From: Pseudoduganella plicata
GTDB lineage: Bacteria > Pseudomonadota > Gammaproteobacteria > Burkholderiales > Burkholderiaceae_D
Length of the DNA stretch: 64,000 nucleotides
Direction of reading: 5' to 3'
Assembly (NCBI RefSeq): GCF_004421005.1
Contig: NZ_CP038026.1
Span: forward strand, 434,001-498,000
Shown here: one piece after another, positions 55,970 to 63,775 of the stretch
Numbering within the stretch: position 1 is the first letter of the stretch
Layout: the number at the start of each line of letters is the position of its first letter
Program-made: the position numbers and the translations under genes
Notes under the pieces: generated by a model
Databases searched by the model: none
What the model was told of the DNA's origin: nothing
Seen by the model: only the letters and a program-made list of their open reading frames with translations

Positions 55970-56833
55970 ATGAATCATCACGACCACAGCCTGGAGCAGG
56001 ACCTGCAGGCAATGCTCAATACCCAGACGGGCCGGCGCCAGTCGCTGCGCTGGCTGTTCGGCGCGGCCGCCGTGCTGCCGATCCTTGGCTGCGGCGGCTC
56101 GTCCGACGGCGATACCGCGACTACCGCAACGACCGGTAGCACGGGCACCACGGGCACGACCGGAACGACTGGCACCACGGCCGGCAGCTGCAGCGTGATT
56201 CCGGAGGAAACCGGCGGTCCTTACCCGGCCGACGGTACCAACAGCAACAGCGGCGGCGTCGTCAATGTGCTCAGCCAGAGTGGGGTGGTCCGCAGCGACA
56301 TCCGCTCCAGCTTCGGCACCCGCACGACGACGGCGCCAGGCGTGCCATTGACGATCAGGCTGCACATCGTCAACGCCAATAGCGGCTGCGCGGCCGCTGG
56401 CCAGTTCGCCGTCTACCTGTGGCACTGCGACCGCGACGGCAACTACTCGCTGTATTCGAACGGCGTGACGAACGAGAACTACCTGCGCGGCGTGCAGGAG
56501 GCGGACGCCAACGGCGACGTCACGTTCATGACGATCTTCCCCGCCTGTTACGCGGGGCGCATGCCGCACGTGCACTTCGAGGTCTACCCGACCCTGGCCA
56601 AGGCTTCCAGCGCGGCCAACCGGATCCGCACGTCGCAGTTCACGTTCCCGCTGGCGACCTGCAACGAGGCGTATGCCAGCAGTGGGTACAGTGCCAGCGT
56701 GCGCAACCTCGCGCAGATGAGCTTTGCCAGCGATAACGTCTTCTCGGACGGCTATTCGCTGCAGCTGGCCACGATGACGGGCAATGCCACCGACGGCTAC
56801 GTTGCCACGTTGACGGTCGCCGTCGCGGCCTGA
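55970..56833 (+). CDS. Exported intradiol ring-cleavage dioxygenase-like lipoprotein
   Basis: 287 residues. A twin-arginine-type signal (GRRQSLRWLFGAAAVLP) ends in a lipobox-like ILGC, so it is probably a Tat-exported lipoprotein. A low-complexity Thr/Gly/Ser linker (about residues 48-71, repeated TGTT) precedes the dioxygenase domain. That domain has EETGGPYPADGT and VYLWHCDRDGNYSLYS with the Tyr ligand, and RMPHVHFEVYP with the two His ligands. The Fe(III)-binding Tyr/His set appears intact. The gene starts 13 bases after the CpxP-like gene and may share its CpxR-controlled promoter. Substrate is unknown. Confidence 0.85.
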   Translation: MNHHDHSLEQDLQAMLNTQTGRRQSLRWLFGAAAVLPILGCGGSSDGDTATTATTGSTGTTGTTGTTGTTAGSCSVIPEETGGPYPADGTNSNSGGVVNVLSQSGVVRSDIRSSFGTRTTTAPGVPLTIRLHIVNANSGCAAAGQFAVYLWHCDRDGNYSLYSNGVTNENYLRGVQEADANGDVTFMTIFPACYAGRMPHVHFEVYPTLAKASSAANRIRTSQFTFPLATCNEAYASSGYSASVRNLAQMSFASDNVFSDGYSLQLATMTGNATDGYVATLTVAVAA

Positions 56834-56946
56834 TTGTCCCCTCGCGGCGAAATCCCTTTCGCCCGTTTGCGCCCGGTTGTCGTGCCGGGCGAACCCTGTT
56901 TCGCCATCGCTTGGCCATCCGCGCCGATCCCGCCCTTCGCCGCACC

Positions 56947-56962
56947 TGGCACACCGCTTGCA
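56947..56962 (+). promoter_or_regulatory. Sigma-54 promoter of the 57-64 kb cluster
   Basis: TGGCACACCGCTTGCA matches the sigma-54 consensus TGGCACG-N4-TTGCA closely. The invariant GG and GC are exactly 10 bases apart (GG at 56948-56949, GC at 56960-56961). It lies 51 bases before the ATG of the first cluster gene. Such promoters need an enhancer-binding activator, which is not encoded in the window. Confidence 0.8.
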
Positions 56963-57012
56963 CTACTCCGTCCAGGGGCCGCATTTCGCGGCGCCGCCCG
57001 CCGGAGAATGCC

Positions 57013-57576
57013 ATGGACCGCCGCCTGATCGACTACAAGCCCGAGCTGGAACTCGGCAGCGTCCCAGCGGCAACGCAGAAAACGCGCGACGAGTACGGCG
57101 AAATGTCGTTCGCGGCGCAGCTGCTGGAGGCGCAGACGCCTGGCGCGCTGGCGGTCGTGCTGAAGGATCTGGTGGCGCGCGGCGGCCCCGGCGCGGCGCT
57201 CGCCGAACCGATTGTCGGCGTGCTTCAGCGGGCCGCGCGCATGGTCTTCCCGCTCAATGCCACGCGTGCGCCCGGCGACCTTAAACGCAAGGCCGCGGCC
57301 ATCTTCGGCATGGAGCTAGAGGGGCTGAGCCCCGAGGACAAGGAATTCGAACTGGCACGCCGCTTCGTGCGGCTGGCCGTCGACGCGGTGGCGCGCGCGC
57401 GCAGCCGTGCGGGTCAGGAGCCGGGTCGTGCCGTGCAACTGGCGCTGCTGCAGGCGGCACGCAAGCATGCACCTGGTCTGCTGCGCCAGCGCGCTCGGAC
57501 GGCCCCAATGCCGCAGGCCGCGTCCGCGGGAATGTGGCATCGGCAGGAAAACCGTATCGAAGTGCTGGATTGCTAG
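57013..57576 (+). CDS. Cluster protein A, with EDxEFExARxFVRLA C-terminal domain
   Basis: 187 residues of no recognised family. Start ATG 57013 has GGAG 6 bases upstream and follows the sigma-54 promoter. After a charged start (MDRRLIDYKPELELGSV) comes a helical part (FAAQLLEAQTPGALAVVLKD). The C-terminal half LSPEDKEFELARRFVRLAVD, ARKHAPGLL and the tail MWHRQENRIEVL match the same elements in the next gene (EDREFEGARTFVRLAADTV, ARQFAPGLL, RWMRQGRKIVL). The two are therefore paralogues over about 90 residues. No signal peptide or membrane segment is visible. Function unknown. Confidence 0.75.
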   Translation: MDRRLIDYKPELELGSVPAATQKTRDEYGEMSFAAQLLEAQTPGALAVVLKDLVARGGPGAALAEPIVGVLQRAARMVFPLNATRAPGDLKRKAAAIFGMELEGLSPEDKEFELARRFVRLAVDAVARARSRAGQEPGRAVQLALLQAARKHAPGLLRQRARTAPMPQAASAGMWHRQENRIEVLDC

Positions 57577-57637
57577 GCCGGGCGGCCACAGCGCCTGCCC
57601 ATCATTTTTATCGTTGGACTTTCACTGGGAGCACATC

Positions 57638-58342
57638 ATGCATGACATCGATCGCACGACCCTGGAATTTGGCCAGGAAACCGGCCTTGAAATGGAGCAG
57701 TACGAATTCGGTCAGGGCGAATGGACCGGGGAGGGCGGCGGCCTGCTGTCCGAAGCGGATGAAATGGAACTGGCCAACGAGCTGCTCTCGGTCAGCAACG
57801 AACAGGAACTGGACCAGTTCCTCGGCAACTTCCTCAAGAAGGCGGCATCCGTGGCGGGCAGCGTGATCAAGTCGCCCGTCGGGCAGGCCGTTGGCGGGGT
57901 GCTGAAAGGCGTCGCCAAGAAGGCGATTCCGCTGGCAGGCGGCGCCATCGGCGGCTACTTTGGCGGCCCGCTGGGCGCCAAGATCGGCAGCGGACTTGCG
58001 TCGGTCGCCGGCAGCGCGCTGGGCCTGGAGGCGGAAGGCGAACTGTCCGGCGAGGACCGCGAGTTCGAAGGCGCGAGGACGTTCGTACGGCTGGCCGCCG
58101 ACACCGTCAACAAGGCGGCGCAGGCACGCGGCGGCGATCCGCGCCAGATCGCCCAGCAGGCCGCGACGGCAGCGGCGCGCCAGTTCGCGCCGGGCCTGCT
58201 GGGCCAGGGCGGCCAGAACGGCAAGCAGGGCGCGCAGGGCGGGCAGGGCCGCCAGCCGGGCATGGCTGGCGCGGGCGGCCCTGGCGCAAGCAGCGGACGC
58301 TGGATGCGCCAGGGCCGCAAGATCGTCCTGTACGGCGTCTGA
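57638..58342 (+). CDS. Cluster protein B, acidic leader plus glycine-zipper plus FVRLA domain
   Basis: 234 residues, start ATG 57638 with GGGAG upstream. Three parts are visible. An acidic leader (about 1-65) has EFGQETGLEMEQYEFGQGEW and ADEMELANELLSVSNEQELD. A small-residue hydrophobic segment (about 75-125) has PVGQAVGGVLKGVAKKAIPL and GGAIGGYFGGPLGAKIG, a glycine-zipper pattern seen in membrane-inserting peptides. The C-terminal domain (EDREFEGARTFVRLAADTV, ARQFAPGLLG) is followed by a Gly/Gln linker and the tail GRWMRQGRKIVLYGV. The C-terminal part is paralogous to protein A and the leader block matches the last gene in the window. A secreted or pore-forming cargo is possible but unproven. 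Confidence 0.75.
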   Translation: MHDIDRTTLEFGQETGLEMEQYEFGQGEWTGEGGGLLSEADEMELANELLSVSNEQELDQFLGNFLKKAASVAGSVIKSPVGQAVGGVLKGVAKKAIPLAGGAIGGYFGGPLGAKIGSGLASVAGSALGLEAEGELSGEDREFEGARTFVRLAADTVNKAAQARGGDPRQIAQQAATAAARQFAPGLLGQGGQNGKQGAQGGQGRQPGMAGAGGPGASSGRWMRQGRKIVLYGV

Positions 58343-58347
58343 CGGTC

Positions 58348-59625
58348 ATGCGTCCGTACGCTGCGTGGCTGCTGGCCCAGGAAGCGCGTTCGCTGCTGAA
58401 CCGCGTGGACCGCATGCAGCCCTTCGTGCTGGTCGAGCCGATGGTGCCGGCGGCAGCGCTGCCGGATGCGGCGCAGAGCGCGATCGAACGCCACCTGACC
58501 CTCGGGCGGCGCACGCTGCGCACGCTGGTGCGGCAATTCCTGGCCTGGTTGCAGGGGCCAGGCGGGCGGCGCGCCACGGCGGCGCAGGCGCAGCGGCGCT
58601 TCACGTTCGTGCGGCTGCAGTTCAACGCCGCGCTGACGCAGTTCGACCTGTTCATCGACGTCGTCACCCAACGCAGCGAGCACGGTAACGGCATCTGGCT
58701 GGCGGGGCTGGACGTGGCCTCGGCCGACGCGCTGCGCCTGCCCGGCCGCTATTTCGAGGCGCCGCCGCTTGTGTGCTACCTGGACCGTGGCCCGGGTGCG
58801 GCAATCCGCCGGGCCCGCACCCGGTTACCGGGCGGTGGCGAAAATCCCGTCGCCATCATCCGCGTACCGCGCGAACGGATGATCGGCAGCAGCATCGCGT
58901 CGTCGCTGGTGCACGAGGTGGGGCACCAGGGCGCGGCGCTGCTGGACCTGGTGGCGTCGCTGCGGCCCGTGCTGCAGGCGCTGCAGCACGGTGGCAGCGG
59001 CCCGCCGCACGTGTGGCGGCTGTGGGAGCGCTGGGTGTCCGAGGTGGTGGCCGATTTCTGGGCGCTGGCGCGGGTCGGCGTGGTGGCGACGCTGGGACTG
59101 ATCGGTGTACTGAGCCTCCCACGCGTGTTCGTCTTCCGCCTGAACGGGGACGATCCCCATCCGGTGCCGTGGCTGCGGGTGAAACTGAGTTGCGCGCTGG
59201 GGCGTCTGCTGTATCCGCACCCGCAATGGACCCGCATCGAACGGACGTGGGACGCCTACTACCCCCTCGACGGCCTGCCGGGAGCGGACCGGCGCCTGAT
59301 GGGTGAGCTGACGGCCAGCCTGCCGGCGATGGCGGGGCTGCTGGCGAACCATCGGCCGCGGACCCTGCGCGGGGCCTCGCTGGCGGAGGCGATGGTCGTG
59401 CGGGAGCGGCAGCCGGCCGTGCTGGCGCGGCTGTTCCGCTGGTGGCACGCGGCGCCGCAGCGCATGTACGACAGCGCGCCTTCGCTGGTGCTGGCCGTGA
59501 TCGGCCAGGCCCGTGCCGACGGCCTGCTGGCGCCGGAAGACGAAAGCGTGCTGCTGGAAAGGCTGTTGACGCAGTGGGCCATGCGCAGCGCGCTGGGCGC
59601 CCGGGCTAGAGAGATGGCAGCGTGA
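58348..59625 (+). CDS. Cluster protein C, putative zinc metallopeptidase (HEVGH)
   Basis: 425 residues. SSLVHEVGHQGAALL near residue 188 carries the HExxH zinc site. About 45 residues later WVSEVVADFWALA offers an ExxAD-type third ligand, as in gluzincins. A hydrophobic stretch (VGVVATLGLIGVLSLPRVFV) follows. The remainder is rich in Arg and Leu and looks helical. No signal peptide is seen. It begins 6 bases after the protein B stop. I do not recognise a named peptidase family. Processing of cluster proteins (for example removal of the acidic leaders) is a plausible role, by inference only. Confidence 0.7.
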   Translation: MRPYAAWLLAQEARSLLNRVDRMQPFVLVEPMVPAAALPDAAQSAIERHLTLGRRTLRTLVRQFLAWLQGPGGRRATAAQAQRRFTFVRLQFNAALTQFDLFIDVVTQRSEHGNGIWLAGLDVASADALRLPGRYFEAPPLVCYLDRGPGAAIRRARTRLPGGGENPVAIIRVPRERMIGSSIASSLVHEVGHQGAALLDLVASLRPVLQALQHGGSGPPHVWRLWERWVSEVVADFWALARVGVVATLGLIGVLSLPRVFVFRLNGDDPHPVPWLRVKLSCALGRLLYPHPQWTRIERTWDAYYPLDGLPGADRRLMGELTASLPAMAGLLANHRPRTLRGASLAEAMVVRERQPAVLARLFRWWHAAPQRMYDSAPSLVLAVIGQARADGLLAPEDESVLLERLLTQWAMRSALGARAREMAA

Positions 59626-59649
59626 TGATCAACCTTTGAGGAGAGCGAA

Positions 59650-61836
59650 ATGAGTACGAGGAAAATGGCCAGGGCAAGCGCGGAGGGCCCCGCGCAGCAG
59701 CATGGTACGGTCAAGGTGACGGTGCGCGACCGGGCCAGCAGTATCCCCCTGGTGGGCGCGGCGATGCGCCTGTACCAGGGCATGGACCCGCAGGGCATCG
59801 TCCTGCAGACGTCGGGCGAGGCGCACCTGGTGAACTGGGATCCGACCCTGCATCGGAAAATGAAGGTCGACCGCACCGGCGCCCACGGCATCGTCACGTT
59901 CACCAACCTGGATCCGGGCGTGCACTTCGTGCTGTTCGACCACGTCACGCCGTTTGCCGGCAACCAGCCGATCGTGGCGACGGTGAAGGTGGACCAGGGC
60001 GGCTTGCATGAGCTGTTCTTCGACCTCGACATCGACCCGGAAATGCATCTGTCGTTCGAGGCGCCCGGCCAGAGCACGCGTACCGACGGCGCGTATGTCG
60101 GCAAGCGTGCCATCGTCGACGTGGTATTCCGCGGCCTGGACAAGGCTGTCGGCAACGACGTCGTACTGGAAGTGGACGACATCTGGCAGCCCAGGGCCGG
60201 GCAGGCCTATTCGGCGGCGCAACTGATCCGCAAGCCGGGACGCTACCGCTTCTCGGGCGACCTGGTATTCGCGCGGCGCAGCGGCGTCATCGTCTCGACG
60301 CCGGGCATCCTGGCCGTGCCCGCGGTGCCCGGCGGCGGCGACGGCGCGCGGCTGGCGCTGTCGTCGACGTTCGACGCCGAAGAGCGTACGCCGCAGCCCA
60401 TCTCGGGCAATATCGGCGTGTCGCTGTCGCGCACGGAGACGGAAGCGACACCGGACCTGGCGCTGTGGACGCTGATCCGCAACAGCACGGAAGCGCTGTC
60501 GTTCAACAACTACATGGACTTCCTGGACCAGCTGTTCTGCCAGCCGGCCGGGGAGAACGGCGTGGTGCCCTTTGAACGGGCCCGATTCGGCGCCAAGACG
60601 GCCGCGTACCAGACGTTGAAGGCCCAGCGCGCGCTGCCGTTCACCGATTCGGAAGCGTATCGGGTGCTGAAGGCGGCGACGGAAGCGTTTGTGATGGTCA
60701 ACTGCGGCGTGTTGCGCGCACCGTTCGCGTTCGATCCGGTCAACGACAACGCCTACCTGGACCGGCGCGACATTCCCGCCAACGGCAGCCTGGAGGACGC
60801 GCTGGTGCAGGACTACCTGGAGTCCGTGGGCGGCGCGAAAATGCTGCCGTACCTGGCCGTGATCCGCCGCAAGCTGCCGGACGTGCCTGTCCTCGTGCCG
60901 AGCCGGAACGAAGAGGCGGAGCTGTGCTTCGGCATCATCCAGGACCGCCTGACGAATCCCTGCCTGATCGAATTGATCTGGAACTACTGGCAGGAGGAGG
61001 GCATGCTGGTGCAGACGATGAACGCGATCACGCAGCGCTTCCAGAACCTGCGCGGCCCCAGCGTGACGGACCCGCTGGCGAACACGGAAATCGACATGCT
61101 GCGGCCCCTGAACAACCTGCTGTGGGGCTATACGCAGGACGAGCAGCACCGGCTGACGGTGGTGCGCCGCAACTACGAGTATGACCATCACTATGGCATC
61201 CGCCTCGACGGCAAGGCGGTGCGCGGCATGCGCCCGGCCGACAGCCGCTCGAAGTTCCTGGAGGCGTTCCATCATCTGCTGCGGTTGCTGACGACGTTCT
61301 ACCGGCAGGACGACGACACGACCGTCAAGGCGGACGCCTTCCCCATCCTGAATGCGCTGAAGGAAGTGCACCTGATCCTGTCGCAGGGGGCGCACAACCA
61401 GTACGGCGACCTGCCGTCCACGGCCCGCATCGAGATGCTGATGCAGCAATGGCTGCTGGCCCGGCCGGAGTTCCGCGAGTTCCTGCCGACGCGCGTGATG
61501 GTGGCCTATCCGGAACCGTGGATGGACCGCGTCGATGCGATGAAGAGGCTGCAGACGTGGAGCGACACGAGCGTCATGCACTTCCGTAACCTGGCCATCT
61601 TCGGCGAGCAGCTGCTGCTGTCGGTCCGCTTCGGGCACTGGAGCGACGTATACGAAGCCACCCAGGCGTTCAACTGGGCGCGCTTCTGGCGGCCGCAGGC
61701 CCAGGGCTATATCCACGCGTACCGGGCGGCGACGGGTGTCGACCTGTCCGTCGATTCGGGCAACCCGGCCGGCGAAGCGACACTGCCGTCCGTGCTGCTG
61801 CGGCAGCGCCTGGCGCAACAGCAGCGCAGTGCGTGA
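59650..61836 (+). CDS. Cluster protein D, large protein of unknown function
   Basis: 728 residues; GAGGAGAG 5 bases before ATG 59650. Residues about 20-125 look like a beta-sandwich of carboxypeptidase-regulatory or Cna-B style (GTVKVTVRDRASSIPLVGAA, GIVTFTNLDPGVHFVLFDHV). A second beta-rich part follows to about 225 (VVFRGLDKAVGNDVVLEVDD, IRKPGRYRFSGDLVF). The rest is mostly helical (LWTLIRNSTEALSFNNYMDF, FLEAFHHLLRLLTTFYRQDD). No signal peptide, TM helix or catalytic motif is clear. It could be a scaffold or adaptor of the cluster. The family is not recognised. Confidence 0.7.
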   Translation: MSTRKMARASAEGPAQQHGTVKVTVRDRASSIPLVGAAMRLYQGMDPQGIVLQTSGEAHLVNWDPTLHRKMKVDRTGAHGIVTFTNLDPGVHFVLFDHVTPFAGNQPIVATVKVDQGGLHELFFDLDIDPEMHLSFEAPGQSTRTDGAYVGKRAIVDVVFRGLDKAVGNDVVLEVDDIWQPRAGQAYSAAQLIRKPGRYRFSGDLVFARRSGVIVSTPGILAVPAVPGGGDGARLALSSTFDAEERTPQPISGNIGVSLSRTETEATPDLALWTLIRNSTEALSFNNYMDFLDQLFCQPAGENGVVPFERARFGAKTAAYQTLKAQRALPFTDSEAYRVLKAATEAFVMVNCGVLRAPFAFDPVNDNAYLDRRDIPANGSLEDALVQDYLESVGGAKMLPYLAVIRRKLPDVPVLVPSRNEEAELCFGIIQDRLTNPCLIELIWNYWQEEGMLVQTMNAITQRFQNLRGPSVTDPLANTEIDMLRPLNNLLWGYTQDEQHRLTVVRRNYEYDHHYGIRLDGKAVRGMRPADSRSKFLEAFHHLLRLLTTFYRQDDDTTVKADAFPILNALKEVHLILSQGAHNQYGDLPSTARIEMLMQQWLLARPEFREFLPTRVMVAYPEPWMDRVDAMKRLQTWSDTSVMHFRNLAIFGEQLLLSVRFGHWSDVYEATQAFNWARFWRPQAQGYIHAYRAATGVDLSVDSGNPAGEATLPSVLLRQRLAQQQRSA

Positions 61837-62900
61837 GCATGCGCGAACCGGCCGACTTCACCAGCGCACTGTATCTCGGCATGCGGCATCCCGGTCATGC
61901 GCTGGAAGGCTGGGATGCGCTGACCTTGGGTAAACCGGCGGCGCTGTACGACGTGCCGGGTGCGAGGGCCGTAGCCGAATCGTTGGCCCGGTTGCAGGGT
62001 AGTGCGGCAGCGACATTGCTGCCGTCCACGCTGCACCTGTTCTGGGACCTGTTCGGCATGCTGGCGCGCGAGCGCTGCGCCGTGCTGGTGGACGATGCGG
62101 CTTATCCCGTGGCGCGCTGGGGCGCCGAACGGGCCGCGGGACTGGGCCTGCCGCTGCGCGCGTTCCGCCATGGGGACACGGCGGCGCTGGCCCGGCTGGT
62201 GGGGTACTGGCGCGACGCGGGCCGCTGGCCGCTGATTCTGGCGGACGGCTACAGCCCCGGCGGCGCCGACTGCGCTCCACTGGGCCAGTACGGTGCGCTG
62301 GCCGAGCGGGACGGCGGGCTGCTGGTGCTGGACGATACGCAGGCGCTTGGTGTGCTGGGCCGGCACGGCGGCGGCTCGCTGCGGCGACACGGCATTGAGC
62401 ATCTGCCCGTTCTGGTCGGCGCGTCGCTGGCCAAGGCGTTTGGCGTGCCGTTGGCCGTGCTGGCGGGCAGCGCCGCCTGGGTGGCCCGATTCGAGCGCGT
62501 CAGCGATACGCGGCTGCATGCCAGTCCGCCGTCGCAGGCGGTGGTCGCGGCAACACGGCGCGTCCTCCGGCTGAACGCCTTGTGCGGCGATGGCTTGCGC
62601 CGGCTGCTGGCGCAGCGGATCGCGTGCTTTCGCGCCGCGCTGCGGCAGGGCGGACTGGCCTGCGACGGTGGCCGCTTCCCGGTGCAGTCGGTGCCGCTGC
62701 CGGGGCGGCTGGACCTGGCGGCGGCCCACCGGGCATTGCGCCAGGCCGGCGTGCTGGCGCTGCCGCAGTCCAAGGGCGGCAGGGCGCGGCTGACGTTCCT
62801 GCTGCGGGCTGACCACACACAAGCCGATATCGCCAGGGCGGCGACGGCGCTGCTGGACTTGAGACATGACTTGAGACATGAGCGGATATCCGGGGGCTGA
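61833..62900 (+). CDS. Cluster protein E, AONS-like PLP-dependent enzyme
   Basis: 355 residues, fold type I of the alpha-oxoamine synthase family (8-amino-7-oxononanoate synthase, KBL, CqsA). GLLVLDDTQALGVLGRHGGG corresponds to the DDAHGxGVLGxxGxG block, and LVGASLAKAFGVPLAVLAGS carries the PLP-binding Lys. The His that normally stacks on PLP (DDAH) is Gln here (DDTQ), and the N-terminus is short by several dozen residues. Start is GTG 61833, sharing GTGA with the previous stop; ATG 61839 is an alternative. It may make or attach an acyl-amino product, but altered catalysis is possible. Confidence 0.72.
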   Translation: MSMREPADFTSALYLGMRHPGHALEGWDALTLGKPAALYDVPGARAVAESLARLQGSAAATLLPSTLHLFWDLFGMLARERCAVLVDDAAYPVARWGAERAAGLGLPLRAFRHGDTAALARLVGYWRDAGRWPLILADGYSPGGADCAPLGQYGALAERDGGLLVLDDTQALGVLGRHGGGSLRRHGIEHLPVLVGASLAKAFGVPLAVLAGSAAWVARFERVSDTRLHASPPSQAVVAATRRVLRLNALCGDGLRRLLAQRIACFRAALRQGGLACDGGRFPVQSVPLPGRLDLAAAHRALRQAGVLALPQSKGGRARLTFLLRADHTQADIARAATALLDLRHDLRHERISGG

Positions 62901-62901
62901 C

Positions 62902-63732
62902 ATGAGAGAGCAATACACCAATGAAGGCGAGGCCTTTGAAATTGTGCCGCTGGCGAGTGAAAGCGCAGCGGAAACGGACGGGGAATGGGACAGCGAACGT
63001 GGGCGATCCGGGGGACGCGGCAGGGGCGGCGGTGCCGGCGGGCCGCGTCCTGGCGCCGGGCGCACGGGCAACCGTCCGGCGGGCGGACGCGGCCCGGGCA
63101 AACGTCCGTATCCCACGCCACCCCGGCCGGGCTATCCGCGCTACCCGCGCGGCCCGTACTGGGGCCCGAGCTACGGCGGCAGCCCGTATGGCCTGATGGT
63201 CAGCGATCCGGGCGGCTACGCGCCGCCGCGCGCGGGCGACCCCTGGGAGCCACCGGGTGGCGCGTCGTTCGAGCCGGTCGACTTCCCGTCCGGCGCTGGC
63301 GATGGCCGGCCCGACGACACGATGCCGGACGAGGAAATTCCGCCCAAGCTGACGCTCGTTCTGACGCAGAAGGCGCCGGGTGTGACGTTCCAGGACGCCG
63401 GCACGCTGGCAGCGGTGCGCAAGGCCGGCAAGGTTACCGGGCCTGCCCTGTACATCATCACGTTCCGCAAGGGCGGCAAGCCGATGGCTTATGTGGGCGT
63501 GACGAAGGAGCTGCAGAACCGCATCAGGAAGCACATGCTGTGCGGCGCCGTGCTGGGCGTCCCGCTGCGCAACTACCGGGTGTTCGTGGCCCAGCCGACC
63601 GGCGATGTGAAGAAACTGCGGGCCATCGAGTCGGACATCAACGCGGCCATGCTGCTGCCCACCAACCGCGGCGAAACGACCAACCAGCGCAGCGAACTCG
63701 AAATGGAAGTGATGGGACCGGCCTGGGTCTGA
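62902..63732 (+). CDS. Cluster protein F, FEIVP leader and GIY-YIG-like domain
   Basis: 276 residues from ATG 62902, one base after the previous stop. The leader MREQYTNEGEAFEIVPLASE resembles that of the last gene (GETFEILPFGQGE). A Gly/Arg/Pro/Tyr-rich linker (about 30-110) follows. The C-terminal domain (about 165-270) has PALYIITFRKGGKPMAYVGV, then LQNRIRKHM, and LRAIESDINAAML with TNQRSELEMEV. This is the GIY-YIG nuclease order (here LYI..YVG, Arg in NRIRKH, Glu in the late helix). It may be a nuclease effector or a DNA-binding relic. An in-frame ATG at 62878 is less likely. Confidence 0.72.
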   Translation: MREQYTNEGEAFEIVPLASESAAETDGEWDSERGRSGGRGRGGGAGGPRPGAGRTGNRPAGGRGPGKRPYPTPPRPGYPRYPRGPYWGPSYGGSPYGLMVSDPGGYAPPRAGDPWEPPGGASFEPVDFPSGAGDGRPDDTMPDEEIPPKLTLVLTQKAPGVTFQDAGTLAAVRKAGKVTGPALYIITFRKGGKPMAYVGVTKELQNRIRKHMLCGAVLGVPLRNYRVFVAQPTGDVKKLRAIESDINAAMLLPTNRGETTNQRSELEMEVMGPAWV

Positions 63733-63775
63733 ACGCCCGCCGGCGAACCGATGGAGTGAAGTAAAGGAGACGATC

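Noticed and set aside
56101..56180. Thr/Gly codon repeats in the dioxygenase gene as a variable-number repeat
   Set aside because: The repeat units differ in third positions and encode a normal flexible linker; no sign of recent expansion.
59629..61818. 729-codon open frame opposite cluster protein D
   Set aside because: Protein D has a good ribosome-binding site, operon context and normal amino-acid composition; the antisense frame is Arg/Gln/His-rich.
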